From positions 1-11,084 of the forward strand of contig JAPEVF010001319.1 of NCBI GenBank assembly GCA_029747585.1: a DNA stretch of 11,084 nucleotides. The letters are read 5' to 3'. This document shows positions 1 to 7,400 of the stretch, piece after piece. Position numbers and translations under genes: made by a program. Position 1 is the first letter of the stretch, and the number at the start of each line of letters is the position of its first letter. The stretch comes from Pleurotus djamor. Taxonomy: Eukaryota; Basidiomycota; Agaricomycetes; Agaricales; Pleurotaceae. The notes under the pieces were generated by a model that did not search any database, was not told the DNA's origin, and saw nothing but the letters and a program-made list of their open reading frames with translations.

Positions 1-29
1 CTAGATTAAACGGTGGAAAAATGAAAAAA

Positions 30-30
30 N
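30..30. other. Ambiguous base (n)
   Basis: A single unresolved base follows a run of six A's. It is the only n in the window. It shows that base calling beside homopolymers was not perfect here, which matters when judging the frameshifts seen further on. Confidence 0.95.
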
Positions 31-214
31 GCCCGAGATTCATTTAGAAGCACATGAGAAGTACCAAAAATCCATCCTTATATCTGGTTTTCGTCCCACC
101 ATCGCCCTAACGCCCGTGTATAAAACGCTCACTGGCCGGCCAACCGTTCCTACAGGACCTTATCCACCAACTACCACCCCCTCACAACCTTCACCAGCTC
201 CCTCTAAAATCAAA

Positions 215-708
215 ATGCCTCATCCAGAAGCCTCGTCTGACCTCGACGACCTAGTATCTTCTTACTACAACACCAGATCCAACTTCGACGATGGAGAAGC
301 CAAATCAATTATGTGAGCGGGATTACTGCTGCGATACTGGGTTATTTATTCCACCCCCAATGACTCGGTCTTAATTACCGGCCTGCGCTCAGATCGCTCT
401 CAGCCCATAATGAAAATGAGGACATGGACCTGTATGACTTGTACGGCGACCACGAAGACGATGAACACCCGAATTCTCTTTCAGTTCGCCGTGGATACAG
501 TCGCTCGGCGAGTCCGATGGTCGACCAGCGATTAGAAGGAGGGTCTGGTACCTCGAACGGCTCGACAGCAACTAAAACTATAAAGGCCAAGGTGGGAGAT
601 AAGGGCCGTTCTCGTGGACCATCACCCGCTCCCTCCAAGGGGCACACGGCCCAAGGTAGAAGCGAAGGTACGCATATGCAAGTGGGACTACCATGCCTCA
701 ACATCTGA
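215..708 (+). CDS. Unrecognised low-complexity protein (tentative two-exon model)
   Basis: I do not recognise this protein. Exon 1 (215-312) opens at an ATG and encodes MPHPEASSDLDDLVSSYYNT and about a dozen further residues. A GTGAGC donor at 313 pairs with a CTCAG acceptor at 391-392, giving an 80-base intron. Exon 2 (393-708) continues in frame to TGA, for about 137 aa. The product is acidic, with DLYGDHEDDEH near residue 50, then Ser/Arg-rich and low in complexity (GRSRGPSPAPSK near residues 105-116), so it is probably disordered. No membrane segment or catalytic motif is visible. Another frame from about 640 reads KVEAKVRICKWDYHAS followed by a proline run, which looks more protein-like than the annotated C-terminus. 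A missed intron or a one-base indel near the G-run at 639-642 is therefore possible. The start and first intron are fairly convincing, but the 3' end is not. Confidence 0.42.
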
Positions 709-1127
709 CAGCACCCAAATTGACTCCGCTTCGCAGCCAAAAGCAACGGCCGTGGCGCTTTCACCCACTCCCCCACCACCCCCGATTAACTATTGTGTGC
801 GCGTCGGGAGAATAGATGTATCATTCAAGGGATACGTAGTATACTACAGTATCCTTACATATACATGCTCCATTTTTCGCTAGAAAGAATGTGGCACTGG
901 TGACATGCTTGCACCCGCACCCGTTTTGGCAAAGGTATTTGTGGACGGATAGGGGCTGATTAGGAGAGTCGCGAGAAACGATCACATGGTTAGTCGGACG
1001 TCTGGCTCAGGTGGTTCAAGTTCAACGTCGAACGTTCGACTGTAACGCCCACATTCATTGAACTCTTTTGAGCTCTTTGTGCTCTACTCGGAACACTTCT
1101 ACTGAACGCTAACGAGAACTTGGAACG
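709..1127. other. Intergenic region, probable 5' flank of the next gene
   Basis: There is no supportable gene in these 419 bases. The open frames present are shadows or continue the uncertain end of the preceding gene. A long imperfect palindrome lies at 830-854. The last 60 bases before the ATG at 1128 show no obvious TATA box or intron. Confidence 0.5.
830..854. repeat. Imperfect 25-bp palindrome
   Basis: The core GTAGTATACTAC (836-847) is a perfect 12-bp palindrome. It is flanked by GGATAC (830-835) and GTATCC (849-854), which are also reverse complements, offset by a single bulged A at 848. It could be a dimeric protein-binding site or a cruciform. No function can be read from sequence alone. 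Confidence 0.7.
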
Positions 1128-3230
1128 ATGCATCCCCGACCCAGTATCCTGGCGATGTTTGATCCCCTCGCTCTGTCCAGAGGCATGGTGCAAGAGTCGG
1201 AGAAGGAGAATGCTACACCACCGCGGCAGACCAACTCTGGCAACCCTCTGACCATGACGGCTGTCTTCAATCGAACCTATAAGACAAATACTCAAGTGGC
1301 TCAACCGACGTTTCGCAAGAGGTTGGTGGATATTGGGGAGGTCACCGTGGACGAGGCCTCTATACTGGCTCTAGGCTTGGAGGAGCTCAGAGAGGAAATG
1401 GAAGACGAGGACGAACTTGGAGACGATGAAGCCGACACGACCGTGATATTTTCCGAAGGACCGAAGGAACTCCTCGCAGCCGATAACTATGCATGCTCGG
1501 AACCAGTCACTCCCAAAGCGAGCACTACCCGCGTGCCATTGGCGGAACTGGCCTTCGAGAACGAATACACGCCAATGCTTCGGGCTTCTCGGTCGCCAGC
1601 AAGCACAGACACTGGAACTCCTCCTCCTACCCTCTTAGTTGAAACAGGCGAGGTTGTGGATTCGTCCAAACCTTGCCTGGAGGTAGACTTGGTCACGTCC
1701 GAGGGCCCGACTGAACCTACCCCTTCAACCCATGATGCAATACATACACCGGGTCCTGATACAACAGACGCAGACGTTGAGCTTGAGCTTGAATCCACAC
1801 CACACCTGGCATCGGCCACCTCTACGCCGCTCCCGCCGTCACCCACGGCTTCGCTTCCAAGTAGCCCTGATGCTTCGCTCCCCGTTATTACTTTTTCAGA
1901 AGCTCCCCTTGAGACACCCGTCAGCGACTTTGTCCCAGTAGAATTGCCGACCGATTGTGACACCAGTCCTTCACAGCTCGCCCCGCGTCCGAGAATCCGA
2001 GCCGCGGGCTCCATTGACATTGATGACCCCCGACGATGCTCGGTAGATTTGCAGCAGTCATTCTGTTTGCAAATGCAATGCCCTGACAGTTCTTTCGATC
2101 TGCTGAACGATAAAATCTCGTTCTTGGCGAATGTGTCCGAGATGGAGCCTTTCTTGGAAGAAGACGAGGACAGCTTTACGCTGGACATCACAACTTTGAA
2201 TCGTCACAAGGAAGTACCTCTTCCCAAGGAACGCACGCCCATGTCATCTCCAGGGCAGCTCGAAGTTGCCATAGGCAAGAGCCGCATCTTTGATCTTCGC
2301 ACTGGTTCTGATTGTTCTCATAGATCCTCCTTCTCAAGCACTCTCTCCAACGGAGATTGTGCATGGTGAGATGCCCCCGTTGTTCTTTGTGAGCCATAAG
2401 ATTCATTGATCAACCTTTCAGTGTCCCCAACAATTGAGTCTCCATCACCGAAGAATGAAGCAGCCCCTCTGACCTTACCTAAAGGTGAGCGGATCCGGTC
2501 TGCTCCATGGTGTAGTCCGTACTCACCCTCCTTTAGCCGAGTTACTTCCCAGTATGCCCGACCCTCCCCTCAACACGCGTACCCCTGTACCTCCTTCAAA
2601 AATAGCTTCCAACCATGCAGCTCCGCCGCCAATACATGCTCTAAGAATTGTCAAGCGCTCTAAGCTACAAAGGCCTGAAGCATCTCGCATAAATTCAAGG
2701 AGAGAATCTCTCCAACCCATTCCCTCGTCAAGCTCCCAAGTACCACCTCCCTTGGCCGCCCCTATCCCAAGTGTTCAACCGGCGGCCCGTCCCATCCGTT
2801 CAGGTTATGCCCCCTCCTCGCCCTCCCCTTCCCAAACTTAGCACCAGTCAACCGCAATCTGTCACCGTCAGCGCCGTCTGGCATAGTTCCCCGATCACTA
2901 CCTTCAAGGCGGGCACCAGCACCCGCCGATGGGCTGCTCGGAGCAGCTCGGGCATCTCGAGTCGCTACATCGCCGATCCCCACTCCTCCGACCACGCTTA
3001 CCGCTCGCCGTATGCCCGTACAGACAGCCCAGAAGCCTGCTCAAGCCTCTTCTAGTGGTAGCGGCCTTCCAAAGCCTTCGCGGATTCCCGCCAGTGCATC
3101 TGGATTGCCACGCCTGGCATCTGCACCTTCGAGGTTACCAGCTCCAATCTCGAAACTCAAGTCAACTACGGAGTCGACAAGCGCCGCGACACGCACGATC
3201 AGACAAATGTCCATCAAGCGTTTTTCGTGA
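1128..3230 (+). CDS. Ser/Pro-rich, likely disordered protein with KEN box and SxIP motifs
   Basis: Family unknown to me. The first exon is open for over 400 codons from the ATG at 1128. A working model is 1128-2358, 2422-2484, 2537-2803 and 2842-3230 (about 649 aa). The donor at 2485 (GTGAGC) with the acceptor at 2536 (CTTTAG) is good. The first donor (GTGCAT) and the 38-base third intron are weak. Visible are a KEN box (residues 26-28, EKENATPPR), an RKRL motif near 63-66, an acidic stretch near 85-102 and many Ser/Thr-Pro sites. The basic tail carries SRIP (codons at 3078-3089) and SRLP (3129-3140), 50 and 33 residues from the C-terminus. KEN boxes are APC/C degrons in cell-cycle proteins, and SxIP motifs bind EB1-type microtubule end proteins. 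A mitotic or microtubule role is therefore my inference. No membrane segment or enzyme motif is seen. Confidence 0.78.
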
Positions 3231-3483
3231 TATGTCTGTTTTGGTTTTGTCTCATGTCCACGCCATATCACGCCTCGTTTCATAGGCTATAGACAGCATA
3301 ATCCATTTACCCTCCCCAACGATTTCCTTATCGCAATCCATTGAACAATCATGCTATTTACGTATCCTTGCAAATCAATAACAGCTCTGAATGATCTCCC
3401 ACCTGGTCCGCCTACCCCCGCTTCGGTGTTCCTTGGTATTCGAGGACATCGTGTTTCCCAATACCCTCCTAACCACGCTCAGC
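3231..3483. other. Spacer between genes, including probable 5' leader of the DUF6533 gene
   Basis: No gene is supported here. The short open frame starting at 3351 (LPPGPPTPASVFLG within it) probably lies in the 5' leader of the next gene, because a well-formed intron begins at 3484 and changes its frame. No clear TATA box or poly(A) hexamer is seen. Confidence 0.4.
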
Positions 3484-3555
3484 GTATGTTTAGGATGGTT
3501 AAATTGCCTTGCATAAGTCCACGATCGTGTGATCGCAAACTGCTCTCTCCCTTAG
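3484..3555 (+). other. Probable 5' UTR intron of the DUF6533 gene
   Basis: A consensus donor GTATGT at 3484 pairs with a pyrimidine-rich acceptor ending CTCTCCCTTAG at 3555, giving a 72-base intron. It ends only four bases before the ATG at 3560. Joining the upstream open frame through it does not reach the DUF6533 frame, so it fits best as a leader intron. Confidence 0.5.
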
Positions 3556-3559
3556 CGCG

Positions 3560-5119
3560 ATGTCACAAATTGAAGACCTTGTCAACGACATTCGCATTGT
3601 GAAGGTACGGTCCTTGCTTCCTTATGTGCGTGGTTGTTTACCGTTTCCTGTCATCAGTCTCTGGATGGTAAGTAAGCTCACTCACATCCGATCACATAAC
3701 TCAATATGCACCCTGTTCCAGTTGCTAGCGGAGCTCTCCTGGTGCGGCCTCTTTGTGACCTGACGAGTCTCCTAATCCTAACCACCACAGATATATGATT
3801 ACCTTATCACGTTGGACATGGAAGTTCAATATATGTGGTCTCAGAAACACTGGTCGCCAGTGCGAGCCTTGTTCTTCTTCACAAGGTACAATACTTTGAT
3901 CGACGTACCTATATCGTTATTTGGTACGCCCTGATGTTGCCTGCTTCGACGACGCCACTGAGGACTACACAGGTCAGTTCATCGGTGGACTGGATGAAAG
4001 GACTTGCTCGCTCTTGTTCAAGTACTTTGCGTGTGGGTTCATACTCCCGTCCATCTCCTATATTCAGTGCATCTGACGTTACCCAAGGGTCATTCGTTAT
4101 CTCGTCGAGTCTGGCGGAAGGTCGCCTTTCTTGTCTCACCTACTTCGCAATTGACCTAATTGACCTTTTCCCTCTCAGCTATACTTACCATACGGACATG
4201 GGCAGTGTGGAAGGGATCACCCATTGTTACCATCGGTCTCTCTACATTTTTTATCGCGTGCTGGGTATCGAGCGCAGTGTTTCTTTCCAAGTTTCTCGCT
4301 ACGACGCACGGTTGGTTCAATCTGGGATTTTCTACTCCAATGAATTGATGATTCGGACTAGTCGTCCAACTCCCCATCCCACAAGTCACTGGCTGCTTCT
4401 CAGTCCCCTCTGGCCGAACCCTCTCCGTCATATACGCCCTTTACATGGTTTATGGAGCAGGTGGGAGTCAACATCTATCCTGTGAGATATGGTATTCACG
4501 TAAGTGCCTCCAGGCACGATGGTTCTCATGATAATATCAGCTTTCGCCACACAACGGACTGGACCGGGTTCCTCACTCATGTACATCTTTTATAGAGATG
4601 GTAGGTCCTGTTTAGCTCTTCGATTGTTGTTGGGACCTGGATAACCCGTCATGACATAGGGATTTCGTACTATATTTACCTTTTCCGTAAGTTCCGGCGA
4701 TCTTTTCGCGTTCCCTCGCGCGCGATAGTCTTCTTCTGACTCTGCGACCTGTCCAGTACTATCTACCATGAACCTGATCTCCATTGTGTCCTTACCCGTA
4801 ACACAACGTCATTCATCCATTTCACAGCTAACGCTAACCACAATTGTTTCTTTAGAACGCTTTTGCCAATCTCCTCACAACGTACGTTGCATTCGAACAG
4901 TCTTACCCACACGTCTTCTCATGAGATATTCCAATGATAGTCTCATGAGAGTGCTATACTTACGCTTCTTTGGCTTGTAGAGCTGTGCTTCATCTCCGCC
5001 AGCAATCAGCGATGCAGACCCTCATGCTAGGAGGAGGATGGGACCCATCTCTCGACGAGCCTGAGCAGTCGGGCTTGAGATTTCAAGCCCCCGCCACTCA
5101 GTCGGCGTCGTACATATAA
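3560..5119 (+). CDS. DUF6533 multi-pass membrane protein, 13 exons, frameshifted near 3' end
   Basis: Exons are 3560-3604, 3658-3667, 3722-3741, 3791-3923, 3973-4032, 4088-4120, 4179-4310, 4362-4460, 4514-4600, 4660-4686, 4757-4797, 4856-4881 and 4941-5119. The protein opens MSQIEDLVNDIRIVK and shows the DUF6533 hallmark IYDYLITLDMEV (residues 26-37), then FFFTRYNTLIDVPISLF, AEAILTIRTWAVW (near 99-111), LYMVYGAG and YIFYRDGISYYIYLF. About seven hydrophobic segments predict a polytopic membrane protein of unknown function. The frame runs to TLMRVLY; four extra bases (TTAC, 4960-4963) then lead to TAG at 4978-4980 (250 aa). The conserved C-terminal helix (CRAVLHLRQQ) continues in another frame to TAA at 5117-5119. 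This is a real frameshift or a sequence error. The intron layout matches the paralog at 7401-9087. The intron before 4088 ends in AAG, and the donor at 4461 is GTGGGA. Confidence 0.85.
4917..4950. repeat. Two copies of the palindrome TCTCATGAGA across a splice site
   Basis: The 10-bp perfect palindrome TCTCATGAGA occurs at 4917-4926 and again at 4941-4950, 24 bases apart. The first lies near the end of the last intron of the DUF6533 gene. The second is the first ten bases of the last exon, directly after the TAG acceptor. Confidence 0.8.
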
Positions 5120-5177
5120 GTCCATGGTGAGTATATTCCTCCATTCGCTGTTCATATGTTGGAATTATGTGCAAAAA

Positions 5178-5183
5178 AATAAA
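5178..5183 (+). terminator. Poly(A)-signal-like AATAAA downstream of the DUF6533 gene
   Basis: An AATAAA hexamer sits in an A-rich stretch about 60 bases after the TAA at 5117-5119. It lies in the 166-base gap between two convergent genes. Fungal poly(A) signals are loose, so this is only a candidate. Confidence 0.4.
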
Positions 5184-5285
5184 AAGTGCATGCTGGAGTA
5201 TTGGCCGGTACCCGATCATGGATCGCTGTCCCTCTAGAGAGTTATGAGCCCGACATGACCATCAGGTCCCCCGTAATGACCAAGA

Positions 5286-6492
5286 TCAAGGTGGCCTCGC
5301 CATCGAATCATTCGGGTCAGCGGATTTCGTAAATACAATAGGCGACAGGACCACGGACAAACTTATGTCGTGGGTGGGTATTTGTTTCTCCCTTCCATTG
5401 ACCGTTCGCACTCGGGAATTCAACACCTGGTCGTCAACGTTGTTAGTTGAAGAGAGGCGGGGATGATAGCGAATGAACTCACGACTAGCAAGCTATTTGA
5501 GTATAATTTGGAAAGTGCGATGGAAGGCGCGAGGTGGTAGTTATTATGTTTGAAGCAAGATCCAGTATCGAGAGTGCGGCGCAGATGAACCCAGTTTCGA
5601 TGGTTATTCGGATGATTTTCGTGAGGAGGACGTTGGTGTGACGAAACCCCGTGCGTGACCTGTTTAGATAGTAGATCATACCAGCCGTGATGGTAGCATC
5701 GCACAACGCAGTGCCGCCTAGCCATACCTAGTACCGATCATTAGATCTCCTGAAGGGCGGGGACATCGAAGGAAGAAACAGACAATCGCGGTATTTCTAG
5801 CGTGTTTTGGGACCTCCGAGAAGATGCCAATAAAATGGGAATATATCCCCGTCCAGGCGTCCGCCGCACCTTGCACGACTGAGAGCTAAATATATGTGAA
5901 ACCATCAGTATCTAAGTAAGCTCTCAGAGTCTTATTACTCCACTAGGTCAATCGTACCACGGTGATAATAATCGGAAGCCAGAGCCGTTCGCCGCTGAGA
6001 TCTGAGAACCCAGATCCGCCAAGCATAAAATAGCTGTTCCATGCACGCGACTTGATTTCATGAAAAAATCGGGACATTTGCATACAATGGAATGTGAAGT
6101 GGGCTCACCGATACTACCAAGGACTGGGATGCTGAACCATAGCCATCCCACTTCTTCAAGGGTTTCTATCTCTCCCCAACCTGAGCCAAAGATTCGGAAC
6201 GCGTCTCTCGTGGAGAGCACAGTCTGAAGGACCTCGACGACGAAAGCGAATGAAACGATAGTTTTAGGAAGCCAGAGGTCATTTGGGAATGCCATATAGT
6301 AAATGTCTGAGCCAATATTGGTTGAGGTTAGTCAACTTCGCTCGCGCATATTCGGAGTACTTATGACTGACATGCTTGGACGACTAAAGAGCCGAAGAGG
6401 CCCCAGTTGAAGAGATGTCCTAGCAGCTGGGATTGATGGACTCCTAGATAGATTGCTAGCAATGTGATGCTACGTACCAGTGGGCCGGTTCT
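5286..6492 (-). pseudogene. DUF6534 multi-pass membrane protein gene with two frameshifts
   Basis: Read on the minus strand, exons are 6492(?)-6478, 6426-6372, 6306-6109, 6050-5958, 5885-5784, 5727-5483 and 5426-5286 (stop). Family hallmarks appear in order: TGPLLLGHLFNWGLFG, QAYIYYMAFPND, LQTVLSTRDAFRIFGSGWG, VGWLWFSIPVLGS, QLFYAWRIWVL, VVQGAADAWTGIYSH, VWLGGTALCDATITAGMIYY, LNRSRTGFRHTN, YHLAPSIALSKLYSNSLL and VLNSRVRTVNGR. This is the usual several-helix DUF6534 membrane protein, of unknown function. The frame breaks twice inside conserved exons: near 5985-5993, after WRIWVL (net +1), and near 5555, before YHLAP (net -1). The introns remain well formed, so decay is recent or the indels are sequence errors. 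The start codon is unresolved, because no ATG lies in frame just upstream of TGPL. It is convergent with the DUF6533 gene on its left. Confidence 0.78.
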
Positions 6493-7290
6493 ATCACGAG
6501 AGCTTTGTAAAAGAACAAGGCGGTGCAAGGACTGAAGGACCTACAGTTGCACAATTGCGGGTGTCAAGGTACCCATAAAATAGACGAAGAGCCCAAGTTA
6601 CAACGGTTCTTAAGGCGAGCATACGAGGTTTTTCCGAAAAAAAAAATGTCATGACTCGTAATAACCTGTCGCGGTGCTGCCAAAGCCCCGTGCAGACCGC
6701 GAGTGATCCCATCTGTTGCATTGCGACTGAGCTAATCAGGTTCCTAGGGGGGAACGAGGGTCTGGGATCGGGGACCTTTCACCTCGCTAGTAGTACCGAA
6801 GCGGTCCACCAACCTTGAAGGAGCGGTCTCGGGCCTGCCGGGGACCATCCCGGCGAACTGTTCACGCGGAGTTCCAAACTTTGGAGGGGCTTAGCGCTTA
6901 TATACTTAGTCGATGATCTTGCTTTCCAATAATCATGCAAGTGCCATGACGATGCACCGTAGTTTGACCGTAGCCTTCAACAATCGCAACTCTCTCGAAC
7001 GTGCTCGTTCAAGGACGCGGCTAGCGATGCTGAGAACTTTTCCCAGACGGCGTCAAATGTGGCGGATTGGTAGCTGTGAAACCACACCAACGTGGTTTCA
7101 TCACGTTAGGGCGGGCCGCTTTACGCCCAACCTAGATCAACTCACTTCAGTTCCTGTTTTGTGTTAGGATGCCACAACGCCTTGGCCAATTGTTTTGGTC
7201 TTAATTGGAGACATCCCTAAGCTTGGTTCGCTTGACAAACCCCGTCCAAGCTCCAATGATGCCAAAGATAAGTCAACGACGGTGATGAAA

Positions 7291-7313
7291 TATGTTGATT
7301 GTAGATCAACATA
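7291..7313. repeat. Inverted repeat upstream of the second DUF6533 gene
   Basis: TATGTTGAT (7291-7299) and ATCAACATA (7305-7313) are exact reverse complements separated by five bases. This gives a perfect 9-bp stem about 88 bases before the ATG. It may be a dimeric regulator site. Confidence 0.75.
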
Positions 7314-7323
7314 GCCTGCTTCT

Positions 7324-7337
7324 TTGATCATTGATCA
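7324..7337. promoter_or_regulatory. Tandem TTGATCA heptamers
   Basis: TTGATCA occurs twice head to tail (7324-7330 and 7331-7337) and once more at 7404-7410, just after the ATG. Each contains the palindrome TGATCA, and the nearby hairpin arms share TTGAT. A protein-binding role is inference. Confidence 0.4.
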
Positions 7338-7364
7338 CCCCGTGGACGTGTAAAAATATAGGGA

Positions 7365-7372
7365 TATATAAT
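7365..7372 (+). promoter_or_regulatory. TATA-like box of the second DUF6533 gene
   Basis: TATATAAT lies 28 bases before the ATG at 7401. If used as a TATA box it would leave almost no 5' leader, so the real start site may use another element. Confidence 0.3.
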
Positions 7373-7400
7373 AGCAGCGGCTTCCAGGTGCGGGTTGCCC

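Larger units (their letters stand above)
6493..7400. other. Divergent intergenic region between DUF6534 and the second DUF6533 gene
   Basis: No gene is supported across about 0.9 kb apart from the unplaced first exon of the DUF6534 gene. The open frames here lack family motifs and splice logic. Visible elements are a GC-rich patch with the inverted pair GCCGGG/CCCGGC (6837-6854), a CCAAT pentamer (7186-7190), a hairpin (7291-7313), a TTGATCA tandem (7324-7337) and a TATA-like box (7365-7372). The segment probably holds promoters for both flanking genes. Confidence 0.5.

Noticed and set aside
1487..2191. Minus-strand Ser/Gly/Val-rich open frame
   Set aside because: It is the complement of the Ser/Pro-rich first exon, with no start context or family motif of its own.
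3396..3450. LPPGPPTPASVFLG, resembling a P450 N-terminal proline hinge
   Set aside because: No further P450 sequence follows in any frame, and a strong intron starting at 3484 makes this part of a 5' leader.
4033..4180. Apparent extra frameshifts in the first DUF6533 gene
   Set aside because: They disappear once the 33-base exon 4088-4120 (SFVISSSLAE), matched by exon 7976-8008 in the duplicate, is included.
3835..4485. Long plus-strand open frame
   Set aside because: It runs through several introns of the DUF6533 gene in the wrong frame. The spliced exons give clear family motifs instead.
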